DNA of 64,000 bases from Oenanthe sinensis (lineage: Eukaryota; Streptophyta; Magnoliopsida; Apiales; Apiaceae). Under the pieces are notes generated by a model. That model was not told the origin of the DNA. It ran no database searches and saw nothing but the letters and a program-made list of their open reading frames with translations. The stretch lies in NCBI GenBank assembly GCA_028671895.1, contig CM053796.1, positions 40,174,860-40,238,859 of the forward strand, in the 5' to 3' direction. The position numbers and the translations under genes were made by a program. Positions 23,050 through 40,970 of the stretch are shown in pieces (positions within the stretch are counted from its first letter, which is position 1; each line of letters begins with the position of its first letter).

Positions 23050-23975
23050 CTTACCCTCTATTTGTAGTTATTAATGATGTGGTAAGAATGGATGAATCTA
23101 TCCTTGATTTCAAATATGGAACAAATGATGCATTTATATATTTATGTATTCAAATATGAAATTCTTTTGGAGTTAGATTTTTTTGCATTTAGTATTATAA
23201 TATAACAATAAAACCAAGTATAAGAGAACAAGTCCAATGCAATGCTATAATTAGTTATATTTAGACTCGGCAATTTTGTATACGACACGAAAACACGACA
23301 CGAAAATTTAGTATTTGTGTTTATATTTTGAGTACACGAACACGAAAGTACACGGTCAAATTCAGTGTTTGGGTTTACTCTCCAAGTACACGACACGACA
23401 CGAAAGTACACAACATAATTAATTAAATAAAAATAATTTAATATATATATATATAATATTATAATAAATCATTTATGTATAATTTAGTGTTAATATTAGA
23501 ATTTTATAAATAAAATTAACATAATATCAATTAATATATGTAAATTAATTAATTATCAATATTTAAAATTAATAAAATATTAATTTCTATTTTTTTCCAT
23601 TTTCATGTACTTTCGTGTCGTTTACACAAAAAGTATACAGGAAGTTTGTGTACTTCATGTCATTTCGTGTTATATCATTTTTTTTCGTGTTGTGTACGTG
23701 TCTGAATTCCACGTACACGAATTCATTTCGTGTCGTGTTCGTGTAACATGTTCAAGTACACGAAACACGAAAGTACACGACACGACATGAATTGTCAGGT
23801 CTAATTATATTGTTATATTATAACATCAGATGCTAAAAAATTCAATTCCAAAGGATTGTTATATTTGGATGCATCCATGCAAAGATACATCCTTGTTTTT
23901 ATATTTGAAACCAATGATGGATCTATCCTTCATTGTCACATCATTAATAATTAGAATGTAGGTAAAAGTTAAAAG
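23050..23975. mobile_element. Foldback element split by a hAT-like MITE
   Basis: Left arm (about 23050-23270) and reverse-complemented right arm (about 23804-23975) share TTATTAATGATGTG, a GGAT-rich segment, TTTCAAATAT, CCTTTGGA-like sequence and TATAATATAACAATA. The 532-bp hAT-like MITE lies near the fold point. The outer ends are blurred; the right side may extend to about 24175, where AAGTCTAATGTTAGATGC-type sequence (read in reverse) recurs. Non-coding. Confidence 0.6.
23272..23803. mobile_element. hAT-like MITE with CACGA subterminal repeats
   Basis: Left end TAGACTCGGCAATT and reverse-complemented right end TAGACCTGACAATT form the terminal inverted repeat. Flanking 8-mers GTTATATT (23264-23271) and ATTATATT (23804-23811) match at 7 of 8. 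Both subterminal regions are packed with ACACGA/TCGTGT repeats around an AT-rich core. It encodes nothing. Confidence 0.75.
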
Positions 23976-24177
23976 AGTTTGTTGAGATATTCAATGAAAG
24001 TAATCAATGTTAATATAAAATAAATAAAAGTTAAAAGATATAGTTAAATATGAAAGTAGTTATAGAACTAACATTGAAATGCAATATTTATTTTAACATC
24101 TAAAAGCACTTTTTAATGTTATATTATAACAATAATAATAAAAATAAATATTTAGCATCTAACATTAGACTTGCCCC

Positions 24178-24470
24178 GAGACCTGTGAAGATATATACGT
24201 CATGAATATACGTAAACATGACTTGAAAAAGCAAAAGAATGAGAAAACACAAAATGAGGGAAGATTAGAATCTGAAAAATGTCACTGACAAAGCTACAAT
24301 ATGGTCCCCAGGTTCCACTTCGTAGCTTTATAAATGGAATCTTCGTACAACCAGGACTATTTTTTTACTCTTCTTTGTGGAATTTTATTGATCAGTTGTT
24401 TACTTTATTTGCTCATTTAATTTATTCTCTCAATCTTTTCTGATGCCAATCTATGTACTCCGTATATATT
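24178..24470 (+). repeat. Diverged duplicate of the 26588-26945 segment
   Basis: Shares in the same order ACGTAAACATGACT, GAAAAAGCAA, AAAATGAGG, AATGTCAC-GACAAAGCT, GGTCCCCAG, TACTCTTCTTT and TTCTAATGCCAAT-like blocks with 26588-26945. The moderate GC, the alignment length of about 290 bp and the lack of terminal repeats suggest a host-sequence duplication, perhaps promoter or 5' UTR, rather than a transposon. Confidence 0.65.
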
Positions 24471-24597
24471 ACTATAGATTTATAGTTGTTATTCCCTCAT
24501 TTCAACAGTTGCTTCATTTTAAATTTTCACCCTTAAAGTTGCCTTGTATTACAAATCATGCCATCGTTTTTTAACTGCTTTATCATGGGCCCTAATA

Positions 24598-24830
24598 CTT
24601 CATATTTCCCTAATTAGTTGTCCCTTTAATTTTTTACACGTATTTTAACGTGCATAAAAATATAGTTCGACAAATTATTTTTTGAATTTTGTTTATTCAA
24701 ATAAAAATTTAAATATTAAATTTTGATATAGAAAAAGAAAATTCAAAAAATAATTTATGGAGTTATGTTTTTATGCACGTTAAAAAATGTGCAAAAAGTC
24801 AAATAGACAATTAATTAGAGACAGATGAAG
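24598..24830. mobile_element. Stowaway-like MITE, diverged
   Basis: The left end CTTCATATTTCCCTAATTAG and the reverse complement of the right end CTTCATCTGTCTCTAATTAA form long terminal inverted repeats continuing through AACGTGCATAAAAA and AAATTATTTTTTGAATTTT. TA flanks both sides (24596-24597, 24831-24832). The 233-bp length fits Stowaway; the outermost bases have drifted from CTCCCTCC. Confidence 0.65.
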
Positions 24831-24968
24831 TACTTAACATGTGTAGACTTCTCAATGGGTCGGGTTCGGGACGAAGATCATATTTCCCATACCCGCCTCG
24901 TATAAATTTTATTTATCCCATACCCGTCCGGGTTCCCCACGGAGAATTATTTTAGTCCTCATTCCCGC

Positions 24969-25450
24969 TCACGGGTTGAACCCAACAAGGCCCAATCTCT
25001 TAACATGGACCCAATATAGCTCATTCTCCTCAAAGCAATGTGTGCATCTGTGGACACCAGGCTCCCCCATGTGGATTGTATAGAGTGAGATGATACACGT
25101 GAAGAGTACGTGGGAGAACCTATAAATACCCACTTCCACCTCCAAGAAAAAGGTTCGATTATTCACACACTAAACACTATAAACTTTAGATAAACTCTAC
25201 CTTCTCTCTAACTCTTTCTCTCTCTCTCTAAGCGTTCGGCCGAAAACTTAATCTTATGTCAGAGGTGTCTACGGGGTAAACCGCTCCGTTAGAAATTCCA
25301 TTTTAGGTACACGGACCAGGCCTGAGATCAACCTTTCAATCCCATGCCCGTGCCCTAGAGTTGGAAGTTGGGCCAAGAGGATTTGAAGGTTTATCAATAC
25401 TTTATACTTGTTATTTGTGAATTTGTGATTAATTATTAATGAATATCTTT
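24969..25450 (+). repeat. Third copy of the GAGCCCAACAAGGCCC repeat, probable LTR fragment
   Basis: Homologous to 13311-13511 up to CAGGCTCCC (25064-25072), then continues through ACCTATAAATACCCAC (a good TATA context near 25119), a CT-rich leader-like stretch (25198-25235) and unique sequence to about 25450. Promoter-like order and dispersion suggest an old LTR. No partner LTR, PBS or coding region is visible. Confidence 0.5.
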
Positions 25451-26587
25451 CCAATTTTACAATAATATAATTTATTCAATTTTAAAATACACAAAGTCAC
25501 CAAGTCAACAACACATTAAAATCATAGTATCGTAGTTTACTATAATTATTAATGATTTGGTACTTATTGCGTACATTTGTTTTTTATTCTTTCCCCAACA
25601 AAAAAAAAGATTATCATTATTTATTTATTTATTATCATATATTTAAGATATACAACTTATAAAAATAAAGTGATATTAAGTATGAGTGTATCAGTATATG
25701 ACTGTATAAACAAAAATAATACGATTTCAAAAAATTATTTAGATTATTTGAAAAGTTAACTATCAAAATATTATTGACATTAAGTCATACAACCAAATTA
25801 TAATATAAGTGTATTATTTTAAAATTTTATTTATCATTTTGAATAGAAGAAAAAATATTTCTAAATTAAATTTGAAATTTTTTTGGATAATTTTATGAAT
25901 ATTAAGCTAAAACTCGATAAACTCGATAAGAATTCGAAAACTCGATAATCTCGATAAGAACCCGAAAACTCGAAACCATGTTAAAAATTTAACAAATTTG
26001 ATAAATTCGATAACTCGTTAAAAAATCATTAAGCTCGAAACTCTTTAAAAAACTCGACCGAAAGTTCGCGAACGAGGTCTTAAATGCAGTTTCTCTTCGG
26101 TTTGCTTTGTTAGTCACTGAGCCCTTTGGACTTTATGTTGCATAAACAATTATTGGGCTCAGGCTTAAAATTCTTATGTTTTTAATGAATTTTTATTTCG
26201 AGGGAAAAAAAACCAATAACAATATTTGACTAGCATTTGTAGTTTTGTACCTCAAAAATACCGTATAATATTAGGATGCTTTTGTTCTTATTTAAAAAAA
26301 AAATATATTATATATTTTTAAAAATAAATCAAGTTTCGTCAAGTTTCAATTCATTTGTTGAAACATGATGAAAAAATACAGCAGCTTGCGTTTGTGGTAC
26401 TACCAATGGCACGCTGTGCGCCTAAATGGTTAAATTTCCAAGGATTTCTTCGTAAGCAAAATGCTTCGAACTATAATTATTTTCGTAATTTCGATTTGAC
26501 TGTTCTCCGTAATTCTCGCATCCCCGACCTTAATTTGGTTAAAAATGATTAAATGGAGGAGGATTCCTATTTCCTAGCGGATATAGT
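25451..26587. other. AT-rich spacer with a CTCGATAA transposon remnant
   Basis: From about 25905 to 26075 a cluster of CTCGATAA/CTCGAAA motifs resembles hAT-like subterminal repeats, but I cannot find paired ends. The rest is A/T-rich without supported features. Confidence 0.45.
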
Positions 26588-26945
26588 AGAAGATATACGT
26601 GATGAAGATGCGTAAACATGACTCGAAAAAGCAAGAAAACAGAAAATGAGGGGCATGTGAATAATAATAGATCAAGTATCCAGTCCTGGTTGTTTCCTTG
26701 CTAAGGAAGAATTTTAATCTCAAAAAATGTCACCGACAAAGCTCCAAAACGGTCCCCAGCCTGCAGTGATAGCTTTGTTAGTCTCAAAATGCTTGTTTCC
26801 TTGCTAAGGAAGAATTTTCCTACTCTTCTTTTTGGGGAATATTATGGATCGATTCTTTACTTTCAATTTACACATCTCTATTATCCTCTCAATAATGGCC
26901 TCAAGCTTTTTCTATTGCTTCTAATGCCAATTTGTATATTCATTT
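26588..26945 (+). repeat. Diverged duplicate of the 24178-24470 segment
   Basis: Aligns with 24178-24470 over most of its length. It differs by an internal duplication of TTGTTTCCTTGCTAAGGAAGAATTTT-like sequence (about 26690-26716 and 26788-26814). Its downstream end leads into TTTTATGCAG (26948-26957), which looks like a 3' splice site, 1.2 kb upstream of RDR1. It could be an RDR1 5' UTR or promoter region, but this is unproven. Confidence 0.6.
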
Positions 26946-27058
26946 TATTTTATGCAGCAGACCAGCAGAGTGGCACAGGTTGATGAAAATGGAAACGAGA
27001 ATTTATTGGCGGTGGACTAGGATTTTTAATTTAAGTAGTTTTATCAATTTATTAATTA

Positions 27059-27227
27059 ATTTTTATGAGATTTTTTTGACTAATTAGACTTATATGCGTT
27101 ACAAATGAGTATTTGCTCTAACAAATTTTGGGATGAACGAGAATCAAACTTAGCACGTGGGACGATAACGATAAGAGATATCCACTTACCACTCGAGCTA
27201 TCTCGCGCTCATTTTTATGAGATTTTT
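27059..27227 (-). mobile_element. tRNA-derived SINE with target duplication
   Basis: On the minus strand, starting at about 27210, the sequence shows a Pol III A-box-like TAGCTCGAGTGGTAAG and about 50 bp later a B-box-like AGTTTGATTCTCG. The body ends in a poly(A)-type tail. It is flanked by a perfect 17-bp duplication, ATTTTTATGAGATTTTT (27059-27075 and 27211-27227). The body is about 135 bp, typical for a short plant SINE. It would be mobilised by a LINE reverse transcriptase. Confidence 0.75.
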
Positions 27228-27545
27228 AGAATATGTTAAAAATGAGATTTTTAGAATATGTTTCAGATGATTTCTGTTAGAAAACTCGTAGTTAGAGTTT
27301 TCTAAGAAGGATAAAAAAAATAATGATATTATATATGCTTTCGGTAAATAAAATTTTATTTTTTCAAAATTTTGTGACATATTTTATTATCATCATTTAT
27401 TTCATAATAATTTAACATTTATTATCTTCTATAGTCCCAAATTCTGATTAAAATTTTCACTTATTCTGAGAATTATTAAAATAAATATTACTTATATATA
27501 TAATTTTGTAAATTTACTCCAAAAAAATTAAAATGATCATCAATA

Positions 27546-27740
27546 TTCCCTCCGTTTTAAAATCTATGCCGTTTAATTTTTTAACACGTATTTTAAAGTG
27601 ATTTGAACATATAATCAATTTTAAATTATTATTTTTGAATTAATATACTAATTGAATATTTTTATCAAAAAATAATTAAAAATATTAATTTTAACTATAT
27701 AATTAAAACATTTTAAAATGTGTATTAAAAAAGAAAAATG
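27546..27740. repeat. Probable Stowaway-derived foldback fragment
   Basis: Begins TTCCCTCCGTTTTAAAATCT, like a Stowaway end, and folds back imperfectly: TTTAACACGTATTTTAAAGTG near the left pairs with ACATTTTAAAATGTGTATTA near the right. The right terminus and TA duplication are unclear. Confidence 0.45.
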
Positions 27741-28041
27741 TTAGAGTCTCAAAATTATTTCCCAAAAACATTATCAAAAAACACTTATATAATTTTTATT
27801 AGTTATCAAAACAATAAATGAGAAGGACCCCTTGTGCATTCAAATTAATACACGAATTAAAACTTTCTATTCTACCACGTCACTGTTGCCACGTCATTTT
27901 ATAAAAACATTTTGAAAATTTTGTTTGATTCCCTAGCGTTACTCTTTTAAAAATTAAATGAGAAATACAGTATATTTTTTTGGCGAAAAAAGGGGGTAAC
28001 GTAACCGCGTAACCAAACATAAGAGTGGCCCACTAGAGCAA

Positions 28042-28057
28042 TTGACTAGGGATTGAC
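28042..28057 (+). promoter_or_regulatory. Two W-box cores upstream of RDR1
   Basis: TTGAC occurs at 28042-28046 (as TTGACT, a W-box match) and 28053-28057 (as TTGACG) in direct orientation, 11 bp apart and about 180 bp upstream of the start codon. WRKY factors bind W-boxes, and RDR1 genes of other plants respond to salicylic acid. The position could instead lie in the 5' UTR. Confidence 0.35.
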
Positions 28058-28227
28058 GATCAAACACTCTCTCACTTATGTTGGTAAACACTTGCATACT
28101 ACATCAATCCTTGTGTCTATATATTCTCACTCATTTTCTTGAATTGTGGTATAAGCAATCACAGGACTCTCATATTACAATTAGTAACATATATATTTGC
28201 GTTTTTTTTTTCTCAAGTAAATTTTGC

Positions 28228-36096
<7,869 letters not shown>

Positions 36097-36157
36097 TCCA
36101 GTGTTCTTATGAAATCAAATCCAAGGATAATAATTCTAATGTTTGCGTGGAGGGGAT
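36097..36157 (+). pseudogene. RDR1 3' flank with LINE remnant, left of E3
   Basis: The first bases after the RDR1 stop are followed by TTTGCGTGGAGGGGAT, which joins across E3 to 59270 and reads as the FxWR motif that precedes the zinc-binding region of plant LINE reverse transcriptases. Only a few tens of bases of original RDR1 3' UTR can be present before this remnant. Confidence 0.5.
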
Positions 36158-39100
36158 TGTTAGTATTGGTGTCCTATAGACAATAATTTTAATGTTTTAT
36201 TGAAAACAATTAATGATTATGTTTTATGTGATTATTTAATTAATATTTACTATGTCTTTATTTACTGCGTTATAAATTGAAAGAATAATAAATGTCCTTG
36301 GAATATTAATATGTAATATATATCTTTAAGTATGTGACTTAAAAATGAGATTATATGAATAGTATTTTATTCCTAAAATTCCCTAATCAAGTATTATTAT
36401 TTAAGGATAGTAATAATGCAATAAGACTAGTATGTTTGTTGACAGATGATCACATCTCATTGGTCATAAGTATGGTGATACTAAAGTCAAGAACATAAGT
36501 GTATGTATCAATACATGACACTGGAATGACCCGCCGTGAGATTCTACATGTTAATAAATGTCATAAGAAATCTCACAGTGATAATGATGTAATGATCCTC
36601 TGACTTGAAATCATTATATTTCTATACGAGAATTAATATACTTTGATTACACTCAAAGTTACCTTTAACCGGGTAATGATAAAGGTGGACATTGGGTATG
36701 CTATGAATCGTATGAGGAATAGGAATGATAGATATAAGATTTAACCCTCCAATTCTAGGAGTGATATTATCGGCCTCTTGATTCAGTGAGACTATGAAAT
36801 GCATGACCATGCTCAAATATTGTTTTGTTTAAATAGTCTACTCATTGATTAAGGAAACCAAAATTAAACGTTGAAGAAGATGACACTATACATTGTTAGT
36901 ATTGGTGTCCTAGAGACAATACTTTTAATGTTTTATTGAAAACAATTTAGGATTATGTTTTATGTGATTATTTAATTAATATTTATTATGTCTTTATTTA
37001 CTGCGTCATAAATTGAAAGAATAATAAATGTCCTTGAAATATTAATACGTAATATATATATATATATATATATATATTTAAGTATGTGACTTAAAAATGA
37101 GATTATATGAATAATATTTTATTCCTAAACGTCCCTAGTCGAGTATTATTATTTAAGGACAATAATAATGCAATAAAACTAGCATGTTTGTTGACTGATG
37201 ACCACATCTCATTGGTCATAGGTATGGTGATACTAAAGTCAAGAACATAAGTGCATGTCTCAATGCATGGCACTAGACTGACCCGTTATGAGAATCTACA
37301 TGTTAATAAGTGTCATAAAATATTCTCACTGTGATAATTAATGATGTAATGATCATCTGACTTGAAATCATTATATTTCTATATGAGAATTAATATACTT
37401 TGATTATACTCAAAGTTATCTTTAACCGGGTAATGATAAAGGTGGACATTGGGTATGCTATGAATCGTATGAGAAATATGAATGATAGATATAGAATTTA
37501 ACTCTTCTATTTTAGGAGTGATATTATTGGCCTCTTGATTGAGTGAGACTATAAAATGCATGGCCATGCTCAAATATTGATTTGATTAATTGTCTACTCA
37601 TTGATCAAGGAAACCAGGATTAAACGTTGACGAGGATGACACAATACATGCCTCGAGTTTGATCTATAATATAAGGTTAAAGGGATTATATTACATTGTA
37701 CATTATTCATAAAAGGTTTAATTGAATCACCAATTATTATTATTACTTGGGTAGCAATGATGTATTACTAGATGCCGCTCATTGTTTATAATTTTATTAT
37801 TAGAAAATAAAATTATTGCCAACGTAATAATAACCTAAAGAGTTACACACAAAGAACGTTTAAACGGAGCTTTATTTAAATTATGAATTTAAATAATGTT
37901 ATTATTATTAATTCGAATTTATAATTAATTAAGCGAGACTTGATTAATTATAAACATACTAGAATTCAGATTAATGAATAAACCTAAAATCAGAATGGGT
38001 TTTTAAGAAACCTCATGGATTAGGGTTTGGCCCATTATCTCTAGCTCGTATAAATACATTATGATGTGTTTACAATACTCAGACTTGTGAATTCGTTTTA
38101 TAAGATAAAACCCTAGCAGCTCAAGACAAAAGAGAGGCTAACAAGAGAGAAGAGATAATTCGTGGCTGTTCTTGGCTAGTACCATCTCTGCTGATCGTTA
38201 GACGAATCGACGTTCGTGTGGATACCGTTAGAGAGCAGTTTTTAAAGCAAAGGACTGTTGTGATTCATCAAGCAAAGACCTCCTATTAAACAGCAATTCG
38301 AAAAGCTTCTAAGGTACAGTTTTCATTCACCATAATCGTTCATACGTTACACGGATCCTGCGATGGGGTTTCGAATTTTTATTGTTTTTACGTTAATTCC
38401 GCTGCATTTTCATGCACGAAACCCTTCATACATGCCTTGAGTTTGATCTATAATATAAGGTTAAAGGGATTATATTACGTTGCACATTATTCACGAAAGT
38501 TTAATTGAATCACCAATTATTATTGTTACTTGGATAGCAATGATGTATTACTATATGCCGCTCATTGTTTATAATTTTATTATTAGATAATAAAATTATT
38601 GCCAACGTAATAATAACCTAAAGGGTCACACACAAAGAATGCCAAAATGGAGGTTTATTAAAATTACGAATTTAGATATTTTATTATTATTATTTTGCAT
38701 TTAATTATTAAATTATTTAAGTGGGACTTGATTAATTATATTAGAATTCAGATTTAATAATAATAATAACCTAAAGTCATAATGGGTTTTGGAAACCACA
38801 TGGATTAGGGTTAGACCCAAAATCTCTTTCTCCCCTATATATACATAATGATGTATAGTATTAGGGTTTAATCATCAAATTTCATTTTTAGAGAAAAACC
38901 CTAGCTGCTCAACATCAAGAGAGGCTAGAGAAAGAGAGAAAAAGAGAGGTAAATAATTCGGCTAGTACTGACTCCGATGATCGTAGGATGATCGGGCGTT
39001 CGTGTGGACTTCGTTGGAGAGCAGATCTTTGCAACAAAAGGCTGCTGTGATTCATCTTTTTTGGACCTCCATTAAACAGCATACAAAAAACTTTGTTAAT

Positions 39101-39214
39101 GTACAGACTTCTTCACCACAATCATCCAACGTTATACATGGATCCTGCGATTGAGTTTCGATTTTTATTTTTTTTACGTTAATTCCGCTGCGTTTTCATG
39201 CCCGAAACCCTTCA
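36158..39214 (+). repeat. 5' LTR of E3, split by a solo LTR
   Basis: Starts TGTTAGTATTGGTGTCCT at 36158 and ends AAACCCTTCA at 39214; without the insert it is about 1517 bp against 1525 bp for the 3' LTR. A CCTATATATACATAATG TATA context lies near 38834. Much of it matches 57745-59269 with scattered substitutions. Confidence 0.92.
36894..38428 (+). mobile_element. Solo LTR of an E3-related copia family
   Basis: A complete LTR (TGTTAGTATTGGTGTCCT to AAACCCTTCA, 1535 bp) flanked by perfect TACAT duplications (36889-36893, 38429-38433) inside the E3 5' LTR. The empty site is visible in the E3 3' LTR near 58475. It has no internal region, so the full element was probably removed by LTR-LTR recombination. 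It is more diverged from the two E3 LTRs than they are from each other and has an AT tract at 37050-37077. Confidence 0.92.
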
Positions 39215-39215
39215 A

Positions 39216-39230
39216 TGACATCAGAGCTAC
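39216..39230 (+). other. Primer binding site of E3
   Basis: TGACATCAGAGCTAC directly follows the LTR. It keeps the ATCAGAGC core of the initiator tRNA-Met site but differs at the TGGT start. Confidence 0.65.
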
Positions 39231-40970
39231 GTGTATAATTAGATGATTTGGTTATGTGTTTAATAGTTTTTCGATGTATGTAAACATATATATGATATGC
39301 CATGATTATATATTGATATATATGTTTTATATGATATTCATATGTTGTATAATTATGGGATGATTGTGTGTATTTCTGTATGTATATAATACATGTTTGT
39401 TCTTGTTATAGAAATCGTATTCGATACGAATTCTAAAACTGCTTTGGTAGATTTTTTAAAATCTGTGTCCAGTGTCCAATTTTCACAAATGATATATGTT
39501 TTCTGACTGTAATCATGTCACTGAGTAATACTGACTTTGTCAGCTTCATGTCTGTAAGCCGTTTGACGAAGTTACAGGCCCCGAAACGGCGATTTATTAT
39601 TTTCTGAAATTTATTTGAGTTTCTGAAATTTCAAAATTTATTATATATGATTATATGATATGTTTATATAATATGAGATATATTACATGTGTTATGTGAT
39701 AACTGGTGGATGGTTATGGCCTAAAGACCCATAGGATAGTGGTTTTGTTTTATGGTTTTGGTTTATAAATACGACTTGCTTGTCGTTTATTCATTGTAAT
39801 TGTTAATCTCGAATGTAACTCGAGTTCTTCTTGTAATTTCATTAGAATAGATTTATTTATTATTCAATGTAATTGTTCAATGGAGACTTGGAAGCAAGGA
39901 AGCTAGGAGGCAATCCAGATGATGGAGTAATGAAGAAGAATAAAGACATATAATAGTGTAGTATTTGAAACCACCATAGATTGACCTTGATAATTCCATT
40001 AGCTTGGAAATATCACATAGGATGTGGTCATAACCAAACACGTTTAATTTACGCACAATACATATATGTATATGAATTCATGTGTAGATATGTATGTGTT
40101 GGAATGATGTATGTATTAGATACAACACACATGCCATGTCTGCTTAAGAAAGATAAAATCTGTAATGATTCAAGATTTTAAAATTAAACAAACGATCATG
40201 AGATTCTTATGTTTATGAAACACGGTATTGAATATGAATTTTCTTTTTCTGATATGGGGAGATTTTGTCAAAAGTGAATTATTATTCGTAAGAAAGTTGG
40301 GTTTTAAGTGAGACCGCTTGTGACTTCTCCGACGATCTGGAAATTGAACCATTGACGAATATTGAAATGGATTATTTGATCAAGGAAAAATTGAGAATCT
40401 CTTTATGATGGGATCATGATCGTTCATATAAACATTAAAATCCCTAAATACATATTAAGTTAATTGGATGCCTTCCAATGTTTAATACTCGTTAAGATCT
40501 AGATTGAGAAGGAATGAGTTTGCCAAAGCAATGTGCTTTTATCAATCATGGGAAGACGTGATAAGTAAGTGACTTAGTTTGTTGAAACACTGGGTCTAAC
40601 TTAACTAAATCATCTCAATAAGATTATGGGTTTAGAGGCATAGAGTTTGGTGAGATTTATTGGATAAATGTGTACAAAGTGTTGTTCCTCCAAACTATCC
40701 AAGAGTTATATTTGATATAATCGACTAATGTTGTCTACCTAAATAGTCGTGTTTTGGGTGTATTAGTCAACGCTATCTTAAAACATGGATGAAATATAGA
40801 TCTTGGCTCACTAGAAAGATTTAATGAAATGCTTTCCGAATTAATAGTTAGGGCTATTGATTTGATAAAAATAGTGGGAGATATATATTATGAATGTATA
40901 TGATAATCACTTGAACATAATTAAACTTCTGCAACTAACTAATATGCATTTTAAACATTGTAGATATTTA
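39231..40970 (+). other. E3 untranslated leader
   Basis: About 1.7 kb between PBS and the first gag-like codons, with no frame I can relate to gag. Long for a copia leader; part may be inserted or decayed sequence. Confidence 0.55.

Noticed and set aside
24969..25450. A Cassandra-type TRIM element
   Set aside because: No 5S rRNA-like promoter sequence is present and no second LTR can be found.
28078..28227. In-frame upstream ATG extending RDR1 by 50 residues
   Set aside because: RDR1 proteins start at the MARTI-like position; the extension is T-rich, unlike coding sequence, and has an AG acceptor-like site at 28217 suggesting UTR.
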